A stretch of DNA of 35,663 nt from an uncultured Bacteroidales bacterium (GCA_902798705.1 CADBXS010000047.1:1-35663); one strand, 5' to 3'; positions 14,360 to 23,680 are shown, numbered from the stretch's first letter. Notes: generated by a model from the sequence alone, not told the origin. Program-made: numbers and translations.

Positions 14360-16534
14360 ATGAAACGAATTAATTTATATCTTTTTGTTACAATGACGAT
14401 GTTGATGCTGTCGGTTAGTTCTGCATGGGCTGGTTCGGCATACGTGAAAGTCACAGCTGAGGATGGAATAGTTTCCTGGGTTAGAATCAATGGAACCATT
14501 AATGGCACGAATATTGAGATTTATAAAGGAGAGTGGGTAAGTGCCATTGAAATAAACACAAAGGGTTCTATTGACCTCAACGAGGTGTGGTCAGAGAGTG
14601 GTGGAATAGGAACTCATTATCAAGTGACGTGTATTAGGGAATATGCTTTTTCTCATTGTAGTAGTTTAACATCCATTACCATTCCTTTTAGTGTGACAAG
14701 CATCGGGAAATATGCGTTCTCTAATTGTCGTGACTTGACATCCATCGAGATTCCTTCCAGTGTGACACTTATCGGGTATCAAGCGTTCTATGGTTGTATT
14801 CATTTAGCCACGGTCACAATTAATAGCAATGCTATACTTTCTCTTTCTTATTCTTCCGCATCAAATATCGGGAATATATTTGGAAGTCAAGTGACAAAAT
14901 ATATTCTTGGGGAGGGTGTTACCAGTATAGGAAACGTAGCGTTCTTAGGTTGTAGTGGCTTGACATCCGTCGTTATTCCTAACAGCGTGACGAACATCGG
15001 GGTTTCTGCATTCTCTGGTTGTAGTGGCTTGACATCCATCGAGATTCCTAACAGCGTTACCAGCATCGAGGATTTTGTGTTCTATGGTTGTAGTGGTTTG
15101 ACATCCGTCGTTATTCCTAACAGCGTTACCAGCATCGGGAGGTATGCATTCTCTGATTGTAGTGGCTTGACATCCGTCGTTATTCCTAACAGCGTTACCA
15201 GCATCGGGTTGAAAGCATTCTCTGGTTGTAGTGGCTTGACATCCATTGTTGTAGAATCAGGTAATTCTGTTTATGATTCCCGAAATGATTGCAATGCTAT
15301 TATTGAGACAGCTTCAAATACTTTGTTAGCAGGATTTAAGAATACAAAAATTCCTTCCAGCGTGACGAGCATCGGGGATTTTGCGTTCTTTGATTGTAGT
15401 GGCTTGACATCCGTCGTTATTCCTAACAGCGTTACCAGCATCGGGATTTATGCATTCTCTGGTTGTAGTGGCTTGACATCCATCGAGATTCCTAACAGCG
15501 TTACCAGCATCGGGGATTATGCGTTCTCTGATTGTAGTGGTTTGACATCCATCGAGATTCCTAACAGCGTTACCAGCATCGAGACATATGTGTTCAGGGG
15601 ATGTAGTGGCTTGACATCCATCGAGATTCATTCCGGCGTGACGAGCATCAGGTCTGAAGCATTCTCTGGTTGTAGTGGCTTGACATCCATTACTTCTTAC
15701 ATAACAGATGTATTTGCGACGGGAGTGGGAGCTTTCTCTGGTTGTGACAATGCCACTTTGTATGTTCCAAAGGGCTTGTCGAACTTTTATAGGATAACAG
15801 TAGATTGGAATCGTATCAAAAAGATAGAGGAAATACCAGCTATAGCGTTTACTATGTCTTGTAACAAGAAGGGCAGTGTGCTTGTCAATGATGAAACAGT
15901 CATTACGAATAAGATAGCTGAAGTGGAGTTAAAGGATGATGAAGAGAGCACTTTTGTGTTCATACCAAGGGAGAATTGCAAATTAGATGAAGTAACACTG
16001 AATGGCGTAGATTTGATTTCTTTGGTTGAGAATAACACTTTGAAAGCTGTTATTCCTGACAATTCTCAAATGAATGTAGTTTTCAGCAAGTATGCTAACC
16101 TCACAGTGAAACAAGGTGCGACAGGTTATACCCGCCAAGCAGTCAAATCAGACACAAGACATACCATATATATTGGCTCTTTGGGTGAAAACAAGGTGAA
16201 TACAGTTATTTTCAATGGCGTAGATGTGACAGACGAATTGGTGAATGGTTATTATACCACTCCTGAGATAAAAGGTGAGTCGGTGCTTTCCATTTCATAC
16301 GAAACCAACTTATCGGTGAAATCCATGTCACTCAATGAGTTGAAGGTGATGGGGTATAACGGTGAAATTCAAATCAAGAATATAGATGAGCCTTCAGATG
16401 TTTTTGTCTATACTGTTGATGGCAAGCTTGTCGGCAGTCTTCCTTCTGCTTATGGCTCAGCCAGTATTCAGGTAGCTTCAGAAGAGCTTTATGTTGTGAA
16501 AGTCGGTAGTCGAGTTTTCAAGGTAGCTTTGTAA
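14360..16534 (+). CDS. BspA-like leucine-rich repeat surface protein
   Basis: The 724-residue protein is predicted to be exported. It has a signal peptide (MKRINLYLFVTMTMLMLSVS ending SAWA), then from about residue 95 to 470 some 14 LRR_5/TpLRR-type repeats of 23 residues with consensus AFSGCSGLTSVxIPNSVTSI. An island without repeat pattern lies around residues 297-325. The C-terminal part (about 490-724) has Ig-like beta segments and ends VFVYTVDGKL to ELYVVKVGSRVFKVAL, resembling a type IX secretion sorting domain. Such proteins bind host matrix or other bacteria in oral and gut Bacteroidales; that role here is inference. Base composition is visibly more AT-rich than in neighbours, and repeats are nearly identical at DNA level, suggesting recent expansion. 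Confidence 0.88.
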   Translation: MKRINLYLFVTMTMLMLSVSSAWAGSAYVKVTAEDGIVSWVRINGTINGTNIEIYKGEWVSAIEINTKGSIDLNEVWSESGGIGTHYQVTCIREYAFSHCSSLTSITIPFSVTSIGKYAFSNCRDLTSIEIPSSVTLIGYQAFYGCIHLATVTINSNAILSLSYSSASNIGNIFGSQVTKYILGEGVTSIGNVAFLGCSGLTSVVIPNSVTNIGVSAFSGCSGLTSIEIPNSVTSIEDFVFYGCSGLTSVVIPNSVTSIGRYAFSDCSGLTSVVIPNSVTSIGLKAFSGCSGLTSIVVESGNSVYDSRNDCNAIIETASNTLLAGFKNTKIPSSVTSIGDFAFFDCSGLTSVVIPNSVTSIGIYAFSGCSGLTSIEIPNSVTSIGDYAFSDCSGLTSIEIPNSVTSIETYVFRGCSGLTSIEIHSGVTSIRSEAFSGCSGLTSITSYITDVFATGVGAFSGCDNATLYVPKGLSNFYRITVDWNRIKKIEEIPAIAFTMSCNKKGSVLVNDETVITNKIAEVELKDDEESTFVFIPRENCKLDEVTLNGVDLISLVENNTLKAVIPDNSQMNVVFSKYANLTVKQGATGYTRQAVKSDTRHTIYIGSLGENKVNTVIFNGVDVTDELVNGYYTTPEIKGESVLSISYETNLSVKSMSLNELKVMGYNGEIQIKNIDEPSDVFVYTVDGKLVGSLPSAYGSASIQVASEELYVVKVGSRVFKVAL
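14638..15765 (+). repeat. Tandem 69-bp repeats encoding LRR units
   Basis: Blocks such as ggttgtagtggcttgacatc and attcctaacagcgttaccag recur every 69 bases, several times without any change between 14950 and 15700. Differences are concentrated in the few codons between the SIG and AF positions, i.e. exposed loop positions. Confidence 0.85.
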
Positions 16535-16540
16535 TAATTG

Positions 16541-16589
16541 TTAAGGTGAGTTCAAAAATCAATCCGACATCATTTATAAAACCTACCTT
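16541..16589. mobile_element. Internally deleted relative of the MITE-like element at 23392-23615
   Basis: It starts ttaaggtgagttc and ends aaaacctacctt, which are imperfect inverted ends. Its middle shares ttcaaaaatcaatccgacat with 23576-23594 of the larger element, followed in both by nearly the same right end. It sits 7 bases after the BspA-like stop. Confidence 0.6.
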
Positions 16590-16590
16590 C

Positions 16591-16650
16591 AGTAAATGAA
16601 GAGAACCCCAGAAGTTTTTTGTCCAACTTCTGGGGTTCTTTTCATTTATT
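16591..16650. terminator. Bidirectional intrinsic terminator, very long stem
   Basis: A perfect 15-bp core, agaaccccagaagtt (16602-16616) with aacttctggggttct (16625-16639), extends outward with G-U and A-T pairs to about 26 bp. The loop is 8 bases and T or A runs flank both sides. It separates the convergent BspA-like and bPH2 genes. Confidence 0.9.
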
Positions 16651-16662
16651 ATATGTTTCATC

Positions 16663-17322
16663 TTAGTTGTTATCCGTAAATTCCTCTAAACCCTCGATGC
16701 TATTGTTCTGGATGGAGTCACGTTGCTCCTGACGTGGTTGGTCGATGTAGCGATACACGAGCACGTTCTTGGCGATGATGATGGCCAAAGCAATGATGAC
16801 TAATATAATAAGGCAACCCTTGTTAGGAAGCTTGGCACTCTTACTGTTTGTTTGTATTTGGGACAAGCGCGTTGGGTCTTCGGTGTCCAAACTCTGCACC
16901 ACTTCGTGAACGCTGTTACTGAACTGTGCAGGATATGCCAAATACTCGAAACGGTTGATGACTTCGCCCGTGGTAACGACTACCGTTCCATAGTTCAACA
17001 ATCTTCCTAAGAAACTTTGCTCGATATGCACACCTTCCACTTTGGTGAGGATGATTTCGAGTGCTTCCACATTAAGGATTCCTTTCTTGAGGATGATGCG
17101 CTTGTTGGTGACAGCATAGCTCAAGCCATAATAGATGTAGGCGATTTGGAAGAGACCTATGAGAATCAGAATGACACCAAGTATCACTGCCCAGATATTC
17201 CAATCCAGGGCAAGCACACCAAGAAAAATAATTAGGATGGGGCGAGCATAGCGCATCCAGTGGATAGCTCCCTTGAAGATGATTCGCTCGTCGGCAACGA
17301 GGTTTTGTTCTATATATCCCAT
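16663..17322 (-). CDS. Bacterial PH domain (bPH2, YdbS-like) membrane protein
   Basis: The 219-residue protein starts with MGYIEQNLVADERIIFKGAI, the typical short region before a pair of membrane helices (about residues 25-70). A bPH2 domain follows (about 70-145), recognisable from YAVTNKRIILKKGIL, LTKVEGVHIEQSFLGRLLNY and GTVVVTTG. A third hydrophobic segment (about 168-190) precedes a polar Gln/Asn-rich tail. Proteins of this type are widespread in bacteria, and their molecular role is poorly defined. It shares its direction with the thioesterase and adhesin genes but lies 58 bases beyond the thioesterase stop; the spacer contains tandem aaaagtt repeats. Confidence 0.85.
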   Translation of the reverse strand: MGYIEQNLVADERIIFKGAIHWMRYARPILIIFLGVLALDWNIWAVILGVILILIGLFQIAYIYYGLSYAVTNKRIILKKGILNVEALEIILTKVEGVHIEQSFLGRLLNYGTVVVTTGEVINRFEYLAYPAQFSNSVHEVVQSLDTEDPTRLSQIQTNSKSAKLPNKGCLIILVIIALAIIIAKNVLVYRYIDQPRQEQRDSIQNNSIEGLEEFTDNN

Positions 17323-17380
17323 GAGAAAATGAAAAGTTAAAAGTTAAAATAGAAGGACAGGTTATGTTGTTACACTGAAA

Positions 17381-17830
17381 TCAGTTGGTGGTCAAATTGT
17401 GGGTTTCCTTTTTCGACCACAGGATGCGATTGGTGACGCGCTCCACGGAAAGTACCGTGCCATCCTCACCCACGATTTCCACGTTCCACACATGGGTGGA
17501 GTAGCCAGCATAAACGAGTCGTGCCTTGCCGAATACCTTGCCATGCGTAGCCGACATGGAGACGTGGGAACCGCTCACCTCCGTGCCACATACCTTGGCA
17601 TCCATGTCGAAGCCCGTGAGATGGAGCGAACCAGCACCGGCGATGGTTTCGGCAAGTGCCAGATAGGCACCACCATGCAGCACACCCAGGTACTGTCGAA
17701 CCGTGTCGGTGATAGGCATCTCGCAAAGGGCAATATCATCGTCGGATGGAAGGAACGTCACTTGCATAGCTTCCACCATCGTACCGTGGAGCTCGCTTTT
17801 CAGAATGTCGCATTCGCGTTGTGTAAGCAT
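17381..17830 (-). CDS. PaaI-family hotdog-fold thioesterase
   Basis: Hotdog thioesterases of this family hydrolyse acyl- or aryl-CoA thioesters; the substrate here is unknown. The 149-residue product has the characteristic segment LGVLHGGAYLALAETIAGAG (about residues 51-70), where HGG and the following Glu match the catalytic region, and later VSMSATHGKVFGKARLVYAG and VWNVEIVGEDG strands. This resembles menaquinone-pathway DHNA-CoA thioesterases, which is one option because Bacteroidales use menaquinone, but there are no men genes nearby. The frame is open upstream to 17998; the ATG at 17830 (MLTQRECDILKSELHG) is chosen because the extra residues look non-coding and would overlap the adhesin terminator. 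Confidence 0.85.
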   Translation of the reverse strand: MLTQRECDILKSELHGTMVEAMQVTFLPSDDDIALCEMPITDTVRQYLGVLHGGAYLALAETIAGAGSLHLTGFDMDAKVCGTEVSGSHVSMSATHGKVFGKARLVYAGYSTHVWNVEIVGEDGTVLSVERVTNRILWSKKETHNLTTN

Positions 17831-17948
17831 ATAATATGTTTTTGATAGGTATGTTATTGGTTGCAAAATTATATGTTTTCCCCAACACAACCAAACAAAA
17901 TCGAAAAAATCAGAAGTGTGAGGATGGTGTGAGGAGCAAAGAAAGACG

Positions 17949-17984
17949 TCGAGGGGGTGTGGAAAAAGTTCCGCACCCCCTCGA
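17949..17984 (-). terminator. Intrinsic terminator of the large adhesin gene
   Basis: tcgagggggtgtggaa (17949-17964) and ttccgcaccccctcga (17969-17984) form a 16-bp stem with one U-G pair and a 4-base loop. On the minus strand it is followed by T-rich sequence, 35 bases after the adhesin stop. Confidence 0.8.
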
Positions 17985-18019
17985 AAAGTCACCGTCAATG
18001 TCGTTTCAACGACATCCCA

Positions 18020-21000
18020 TTACTTCACAAATACTTTCTTATTACCAATCATATACATTCCCTTCAAACCATTAAGGTTCGTGGCCTGACGACGAATCAG
18101 ACGGCCATCGGTGGTATATACATCGACAGGCTCTCCCATCAGGGTAATCACATCGATGCCTGTGGTGATGTCAAGCACTGTCGTTGCAGGACTCGACTCC
18201 ACGCCACCAGCATAGAGGGCTGTCACGGCAACTGTGTGCTCACCGCTCGTCAAATCAACGTTCGACATATCGAAGGCTGTATCCGTAGCGCTACCCACCT
18301 TTTCGCCATCAACATAGATGTTGTAGCCTACTGGTGCCATTGCGCTACGCTCGAAGGTGATGTCATCCAACAACAAGCCAAAGATGTCGGTAGAGCTGTG
18401 ACGGATAGCAAAATACTTCGTGCCCTCAGGCAGTGTGTAGTTGCACTCCGTCCATTCGGTAGCGCTCAGCCATAAATTGTCGAGCACTTCGAAGCTACTC
18501 ACCTCCGCATCGGTAGTTGAATAAAGCACATCGAAACTCTCATCGCCATAGCTGTCAGTGATGACGCGAATAAAGAAGCTTATGTTCTGTTCGTTGCCCT
18601 TCAGTTCAGGCGAGATGAGCCAGTGGTCGGTAGCAGGAATTGGGTCACCATCCGCTACACAAGTGGAGAGCAACAACTGACTGCCACTATGCGCTGCATA
18701 CGCCTCTCCTATCTCTTTGGACAAGTAAGCTGGTTTGAAAACCATCCATGCCATAGGATTTCCCAAGTTAGGAACGTCGAAGTCACTGAAAGAATAGCAT
18801 TCCACTCCGTTACCATCGTAGAGCGTCCAATCGCCGAGAGTACCACTATGATTCGTTTCTGTGATACCACCCAAGCTAAATTCAGGGAAGGTGTTCGTAT
18901 CCTCAAAGTCCTCGGTCACACGTATCACACCATCCATATCGGGTGCTGTCCACGAGAGCGACAAATTCGAGTCGTGCTTCTCAACAACGAGGTCGGAAGG
19001 AACAGGAGCCATAGGCTCAAGGATGCTGATGACGGTCTGCGCCTCATTGTTCTCGGCCTTCTCGTCTTTGTCATAAATCACACGTACCACGATTTCCTTG
19101 TCACCTGCCTCATCAAGTATCGAGGTCTTGAAGTTGTAGTTGTATGTCCATGACTCGAACGATGCAAGCGACTGTTTCGGTGTCACGCTCAGCAATTCCT
19201 CTTCTCCTGCGGTGAGCAGCACAGTGAAACCACTGGCCACATTCTCACCTTCGTTGGACACAGTAATAGACATCGAAGCAGTTTTTCCTGCAACAACGCT
19301 TTGAGGTGCTGCCACCTTGATAGCCAAGTCATTCTGATACAAATCAGTGATGTGGATATTGTCAACGAGGAGCATGTCACCCAGTTCAGTCACATTGCCC
19401 TCCCAAGGGTCAATTTCGGAAGCGGCGTCGAAGTCGGCCAAGAAGCCGATTTGAGCGTAGCGACCACCTTGCAGCAACGACAGAGGCACCTTCACCTGCG
19501 TAAAGTCATCGCTCACGGCAATGTTATCCTTCAGAATTCCAAACACACCACCATCCGTGCTACCAACCACTGTGAGCGATTTGATGTCAGGACTTGCCAC
19601 ATCGAAGACAAGTGTTGGATTCTTCAGGCCTTCGAGATCGAGTTTGCCCGAAGTAAAATAGACCACACCTTCTTGCTCAGAAAGCAAAGCCATCGACGAA
19701 CCGTCGCCATCGGTGGATTGTCCTGCAATCATCACTGTACCGTTTGTTTCCCAATAGTAGTGCAATTCAAGGTCGGCAAAGCCCTCTACCAATGGCAATT
19801 GATAAGGAGCACCCACCAACAAGCCAACCACTTCGGTATTGCCTTCCATTTGGGCATTGGCCTCGTTCGTTGTCTCCACAATCCAGTATTCCATGCGCTG
19901 CTCTCCTTCGTCGGTGTTGAAAGGCACATCGAAGGAGTCGGCATCGGTCATCTGTGCTAACTTCTGATCCTTCATCACGTAGAAGCCTCCCCATGTTTCT
20001 TCTGCAGTGGTGCTCCACACAGAATAGTTCACAGTGGCAGGGTTGACAACTCCGCCATTCTCGCCTGTATTGCCCACCTTGTTCCACTGCAACGAAACCA
20101 CATCGCCACCATCGATGGCAGTCAGGTTCTGAACAGCAGCAGGAATGTCGGGACCCACATAAATGGACAGCTTTTCGCTCTTCAGTCCCTTGCCGAATTC
20201 ATTGTAGGAGATGGCTTGGTAAACATGAAAGCCCATTTCTTCTGGCTCATCCTCAAAGACCACAGCTTCGCCAGGAGCAACATTCATGAAGGAACCTACA
20301 ATTTGGCCGTCGCGAAGGAGCTCAACGCGAGTGAGGTTGGAACTGAGCGGCGATTCGTCAACGGCAAACTTGGAAGTTGTTACCGTCACGGTGGCCTTCA
20401 ATGCAGCCAGCTCGTCGGCAACAGCACTGATGGTAGGAGCTGCTGGAGCTTTTGGTTGTGCACCATCCACGATGCTGAGGTTATTCACTATGAGGTGGAA
20501 CTTATCGGCATCACTGATGGCATGGATGGCTACGTAATACAGACCAGTTTCATCCACCGAGAACAGACTCTCGTATTCTTCACCTTGTTCATCATCGGTG
20601 GTCACTTCCGTAGGAGCAATCAGCGTGGTCGTCAACGCCTCAGCAGTTGGTTCCTTGCCCAGCATCACTTCGAAGCGCTCGGCAATACCTCCGTTGTAGG
20701 CATTGATGCTGACATAGTAATTCTTTCCAGCCTCCAAAAGGATAGGCAGCGTAACAAGGTAGTCGTCGCCTTCGTTGTCGGTGTTAAACACATAATTGGT
20801 GTGATAGCTGTCGTCCCAATTCCATGTGCAAGCATCATCATTGGCATCAATCACCGTAAAGACACTCATCGTCCCTGGCTGAGTCAGGTCGGCTGTATAA
20901 GGTACATGGAGCGTTGTCACGATTTTCAGGCTCACCTCCTCGCTCTTGTCGCCAGCACCCTTGTCGTTGTAGGCCACTGCATAATAATTGTGGATGCCGA

Positions 21001-22963
21001 GAGTCAAGTCTTCGCCATTGTCAACCCACGTGATAGCTTCTCCTGGAGCCACATTCTCGAAACTGTGGATGACTTCGTTGTCGCGCATCAGTTCAATCTT
21101 CTCCAGATTTGTTGTCAAAGCCTCGCCATTGCGCTTCGCAACAGGAGCCGTGAAACTGACAGTCACCTCCAGCTTCTCTTCTGTCTGCACGGCAGTGAAG
21201 TCGGCAGGAGCTGCTGGTGCTTCCAAGTCGAAGATATCTACCTGCACATTATCCACAAATATCTTGTTCCTGTCGGCATCGCTGATGGCATGGAAACCAA
21301 TGTAGTAGGTGCCCGACTCGCTGACAGAAATCTTTGCCTCCATGCCATGAGGTTCTTCCCACACCACGTCGGTCGGTTCAACAACTTGTATCGACATCGT
21401 CTCGGAAGCGGCTTCAGTACCTACCATCACCTCGATGCGCTCGTCATAGGCCTTATTCCAAGTGTCGAAGGTCAAGACATACTGCTTGTCGGCCTCGAAG
21501 TGGAAGGCTGGCGAAATCAACCAGTCGTCTGCCTCAAACGTCTCGTTATAGGTGTAACGTGCAAACCAGTTGTCATCGCTGTTGTAGGCGAAGTCCCAAG
21601 TGCTTCTGTCTTCGTTCTCGTCAATCACAGTGAATGCCTCTTGCTCATCCAGCGTCTGGAAAGTGTTCAGATAAGGATAGTTCTCGATAGGTTTGAAAGG
21701 GTCCTCGCGCGAGATGGTGATATCCTCAATCCATGTGTAGGCATACGATTCCTCATCGCTCATATTAGCCAGCAAGTCGAAGGCCGACGTGAGCACACCG
21801 CCCTCAGCATCATAGTTCATTTCGAACGACCTGAGGGTTTCGCCATCATAGCCAATGGCATAGACGCTGCTGCCATCCTGTTCGCCCTGCACCTGCAAGC
21901 CATTGAAGGTGACCGTTTCGCCATCAATGACTCCATGCATCCACGCATCAGGGAAATCGCTGAACATACCGTGCAGATACACGTCGTTACCATCTAAACC
22001 TATTTCAATCTGACCACGGAAAGCCACTGACGAGCCCTCGTAGGTGTGCCCCTTCGTGTACCAAGTCTCAGTCTGCAAGTCGGCAGGAGGCGTGACAGTC
22101 ACCACGTCCAGCGGCACATAGTCGTGGTCGTAGGTATAGACGCTCTCATAGTCGCCGAAATTATCAAAGAAGGCAAACTTGTCTTGCTCATAGAACACAC
22201 CGATGATATTGTCTTCGTCAGAGCCGTCAAGACTAATCACGTCATCGTTGATGGTAAAGGTAATCACCTCTTTCTCTTCGTTCTTGAAGAAGTCGCGGCC
22301 CTCTCTCCTTCCCCAATAGATGGCAAAAGGAATGCCATAGTTGCTCTCGTAGCTGACAAGCTGGCCTGTTGGGATGGAAATCGTATTGCCACTCAGGCTG
22401 CCCTTTACCCATGAACCTGAAATATAGGTGGAGATGAGATTCTTGATATAGACCGTACCATCATCACAGAACACAATATTCACCTGTCCCTCCTGCTCCG
22501 TCAGCAGCCACGACTCACCGTCGGGGTCGTAAGCAAGTGCCTGCCCCGAACGACGATAGACCTTGCGAACTCCCTCAGCAGGCTTCACAATCACACCATT
22601 TTCGTTCACAACTTCGCCCACCAGTCGAGGAGCATTCTGGCGGTGCAGAGTCTTTTGAGTTGTAGGTTTGTGAGCACGTCGCTTGAGGACTGATTCCTGC
22701 TTCTCCTTCTGCTTCGACACAGAAACGGCTTCCCGCTTCTTGTCAGCTATCAACTTCTGTTTAGTCACCGCACCATCTTGGGTAGCGACCTGACTCAACT
22801 TCTTGGAAGGCTGTGTTTTGATTTTCCTCAGACCTTTCTGTGTGGTTTTTCCCGATTTGGCGGTCAAATCCACAAGGCGCTGAGCAGAATCTTGAGCCTT
22901 CGTTTGTGACGACAACAGCATGGCCATTGTCATGACAAACAAACATACAAACTTCTTAACCAT
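18020..22963 (-). CDS. Large secreted multidomain adhesin (choice-of-anchor J / cleaved adhesin, Fn3, CARDB)
   Basis: The 1647-residue protein has a signal peptide (MVKKFVCLFVMTMAMLLSSQ then TKAQ) and a Lys/Gln-rich segment (about 24-110). Beta-rich regions of unclear family (about 110-420) follow. Cleaved-adhesin (choice-of-anchor J) type domains start near residues 427 (PYLNTFQTLDEQEAF), 686 (PYTADLTQPGTMSVF), about 1054 (LPLVEGFADLELHYYW) and 1350 (VTEDFEDTNTF); the recurrent DDWLISPxF or DHWLISPEL motif supports this. Fn3-like modules (APAAP starts) separate them. A CARDB-like domain lies near 1209-1320, and the C-terminal 45 residues (VDVYTTDGRLI to NKKVFVK) look like a T9SS sorting tail. 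It is probably a cell-surface or secreted adhesin, related in layout to Porphyromonas haemagglutinins. Start at 22963 is fixed by the signal peptide. Confidence 0.85.
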   Translation of the reverse strand: MVKKFVCLFVMTMAMLLSSQTKAQDSAQRLVDLTAKSGKTTQKGLRKIKTQPSKKLSQVATQDGAVTKQKLIADKKREAVSVSKQKEKQESVLKRRAHKPTTQKTLHRQNAPRLVGEVVNENGVIVKPAEGVRKVYRRSGQALAYDPDGESWLLTEQEGQVNIVFCDDGTVYIKNLISTYISGSWVKGSLSGNTISIPTGQLVSYESNYGIPFAIYWGRREGRDFFKNEEKEVITFTINDDVISLDGSDEDNIIGVFYEQDKFAFFDNFGDYESVYTYDHDYVPLDVVTVTPPADLQTETWYTKGHTYEGSSVAFRGQIEIGLDGNDVYLHGMFSDFPDAWMHGVIDGETVTFNGLQVQGEQDGSSVYAIGYDGETLRSFEMNYDAEGGVLTSAFDLLANMSDEESYAYTWIEDITISREDPFKPIENYPYLNTFQTLDEQEAFTVIDENEDRSTWDFAYNSDDNWFARYTYNETFEADDWLISPAFHFEADKQYVLTFDTWNKAYDERIEVMVGTEAASETMSIQVVEPTDVVWEEPHGMEAKISVSESGTYYIGFHAISDADRNKIFVDNVQVDIFDLEAPAAPADFTAVQTEEKLEVTVSFTAPVAKRNGEALTTNLEKIELMRDNEVIHSFENVAPGEAITWVDNGEDLTLGIHNYYAVAYNDKGAGDKSEEVSLKIVTTLHVPYTADLTQPGTMSVFTVIDANDDACTWNWDDSYHTNYVFNTDNEGDDYLVTLPILLEAGKNYYVSINAYNGGIAERFEVMLGKEPTAEALTTTLIAPTEVTTDDEQGEEYESLFSVDETGLYYVAIHAISDADKFHLIVNNLSIVDGAQPKAPAAPTISAVADELAALKATVTVTTSKFAVDESPLSSNLTRVELLRDGQIVGSFMNVAPGEAVVFEDEPEEMGFHVYQAISYNEFGKGLKSEKLSIYVGPDIPAAVQNLTAIDGGDVVSLQWNKVGNTGENGGVVNPATVNYSVWSTTAEETWGGFYVMKDQKLAQMTDADSFDVPFNTDEGEQRMEYWIVETTNEANAQMEGNTEVVGLLVGAPYQLPLVEGFADLELHYYWETNGTVMIAGQSTDGDGSSMALLSEQEGVVYFTSGKLDLEGLKNPTLVFDVASPDIKSLTVVGSTDGGVFGILKDNIAVSDDFTQVKVPLSLLQGGRYAQIGFLADFDAASEIDPWEGNVTELGDMLLVDNIHITDLYQNDLAIKVAAPQSVVAGKTASMSITVSNEGENVASGFTVLLTAGEEELLSVTPKQSLASFESWTYNYNFKTSILDEAGDKEIVVRVIYDKDEKAENNEAQTVISILEPMAPVPSDLVVEKHDSNLSLSWTAPDMDGVIRVTEDFEDTNTFPEFSLGGITETNHSGTLGDWTLYDGNGVECYSFSDFDVPNLGNPMAWMVFKPAYLSKEIGEAYAAHSGSQLLLSTCVADGDPIPATDHWLISPELKGNEQNISFFIRVITDSYGDESFDVLYSTTDAEVSSFEVLDNLWLSATEWTECNYTLPEGTKYFAIRHSSTDIFGLLLDDITFERSAMAPVGYNIYVDGEKVGSATDTAFDMSNVDLTSGEHTVAVTALYAGGVESSPATTVLDITTGIDVITLMGEPVDVYTTDGRLIRRQATNLNGLKGMYMIGNKKVFVK

Positions 22964-23126
22964 AGGATAACATTTTTACTAAATATTTGAGAAATTGCTG
23001 GCAAATTTATTAAAAAAGCGCAAAACAATAAACAAAAGTATCTGATTATTTTGCAAAACAAGGACATGTGCAACACTTTGTGACATGAAAACGTCACCTC
23101 CATGACAAAGAATGCATTTTTGTGTT

Positions 23127-23395
23127 GTGCTTCAGGGGATTGTCTGAAGCGCATGTGGAGATTCTCTGAAGCATTTCTTCGATTGGCTTACGCCGAGTTA
23201 ACGGTTCAACTAGTTGCTCGAAGGTTCGTTATCGAATCGGCGAACCTTCGGCGTTGCGATGGCGAAGGTTCGCCGTGACAACACCGAACGCTCGGCATTT
23301 CAGCAAAATCAAATGATTGCTTCGGCAAAAGCGAAGGAGAGCTCCTTTCAAACCGTTATTTTCCTTTGCAATCGTACATGCAAGAGTAGAATTAA
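23127..23395. repeat. Dispersed structured intergenic repeat, copy B
   Basis: It opens with the hairpin gtgcttcag/ctgaagcgc (23127-23152). One 26-bp motif (23182-23207) and ggttcaactagttgc (23203-23217) follow. The three alternating arms are cgaaggttcg (23219-23228), cgaaccttcg (23241-23250) and cgaaggttcg (23265 region). Arm2 can form a 10-bp stem with arm1 or a 12-bp stem with arm3 (23239-23250 with 23263-23274). The shared 19-bp block tttcaaaccgttattttcc is at 23346-23364. It lies in the 799-base region between the divergent adhesin and miaB genes. Confidence 0.75.
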
Positions 23396-23615
23396 GGTAG
23401 GTTCTAAAAATTCTGTTTTTTAGTTCACTACCAGTTTATTTTATTTCATTTCGGTTGCTTTTTGTTTGATTTGAAGTCTTTTTGCCACTTTTGGCTACGC
23501 CGAGCTGAAGGTTCTCGGTTACATAGCTCGCTAACAAAAATCCAATCAAATCAATTGGCTTCGCCGAGCTAAAGGTTCAAAAATCAATCCGACATAATTT
23601 TTAGAACCTACCTTA
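23392..23615. mobile_element. MITE-like non-autonomous element with perfect 21-bp terminal inverted repeats
   Basis: The left end ttaaggtaggttctaaaaat+t (23392-23412) is the exact reverse complement of the right end (23595-23615). The 224-bp element has no ORF of note and holds two copies of the 26-bp motif (23489-23514 and 23553-23578). A clear target-site duplication is not obvious. A shortened relative lies at 16541-16589. No transposase gene with such ends was seen in the window. Confidence 0.75.
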
Positions 23616-23680
23616 AAAGGAAAAAAGGCGAAAAAGCGTTAATACTCAACTGAGTGTCAGCGGTTTTTAGTCCTAAACTC

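Noticed and set aside
14900..15700. CRISPR-like regular repeats
   Set aside because: The repeats are in frame, 69 bp apart with no unique spacers of similar size, and encode leucine-rich repeats.
20216..21997. 593-codon open frame on the + strand inside the adhesin gene
   Set aside because: It lies wholly antisense to a gene with signal peptide and recognisable domains. Its translation is His/Arg/Val-rich without a domain or start context, as expected from codon bias on the other strand.
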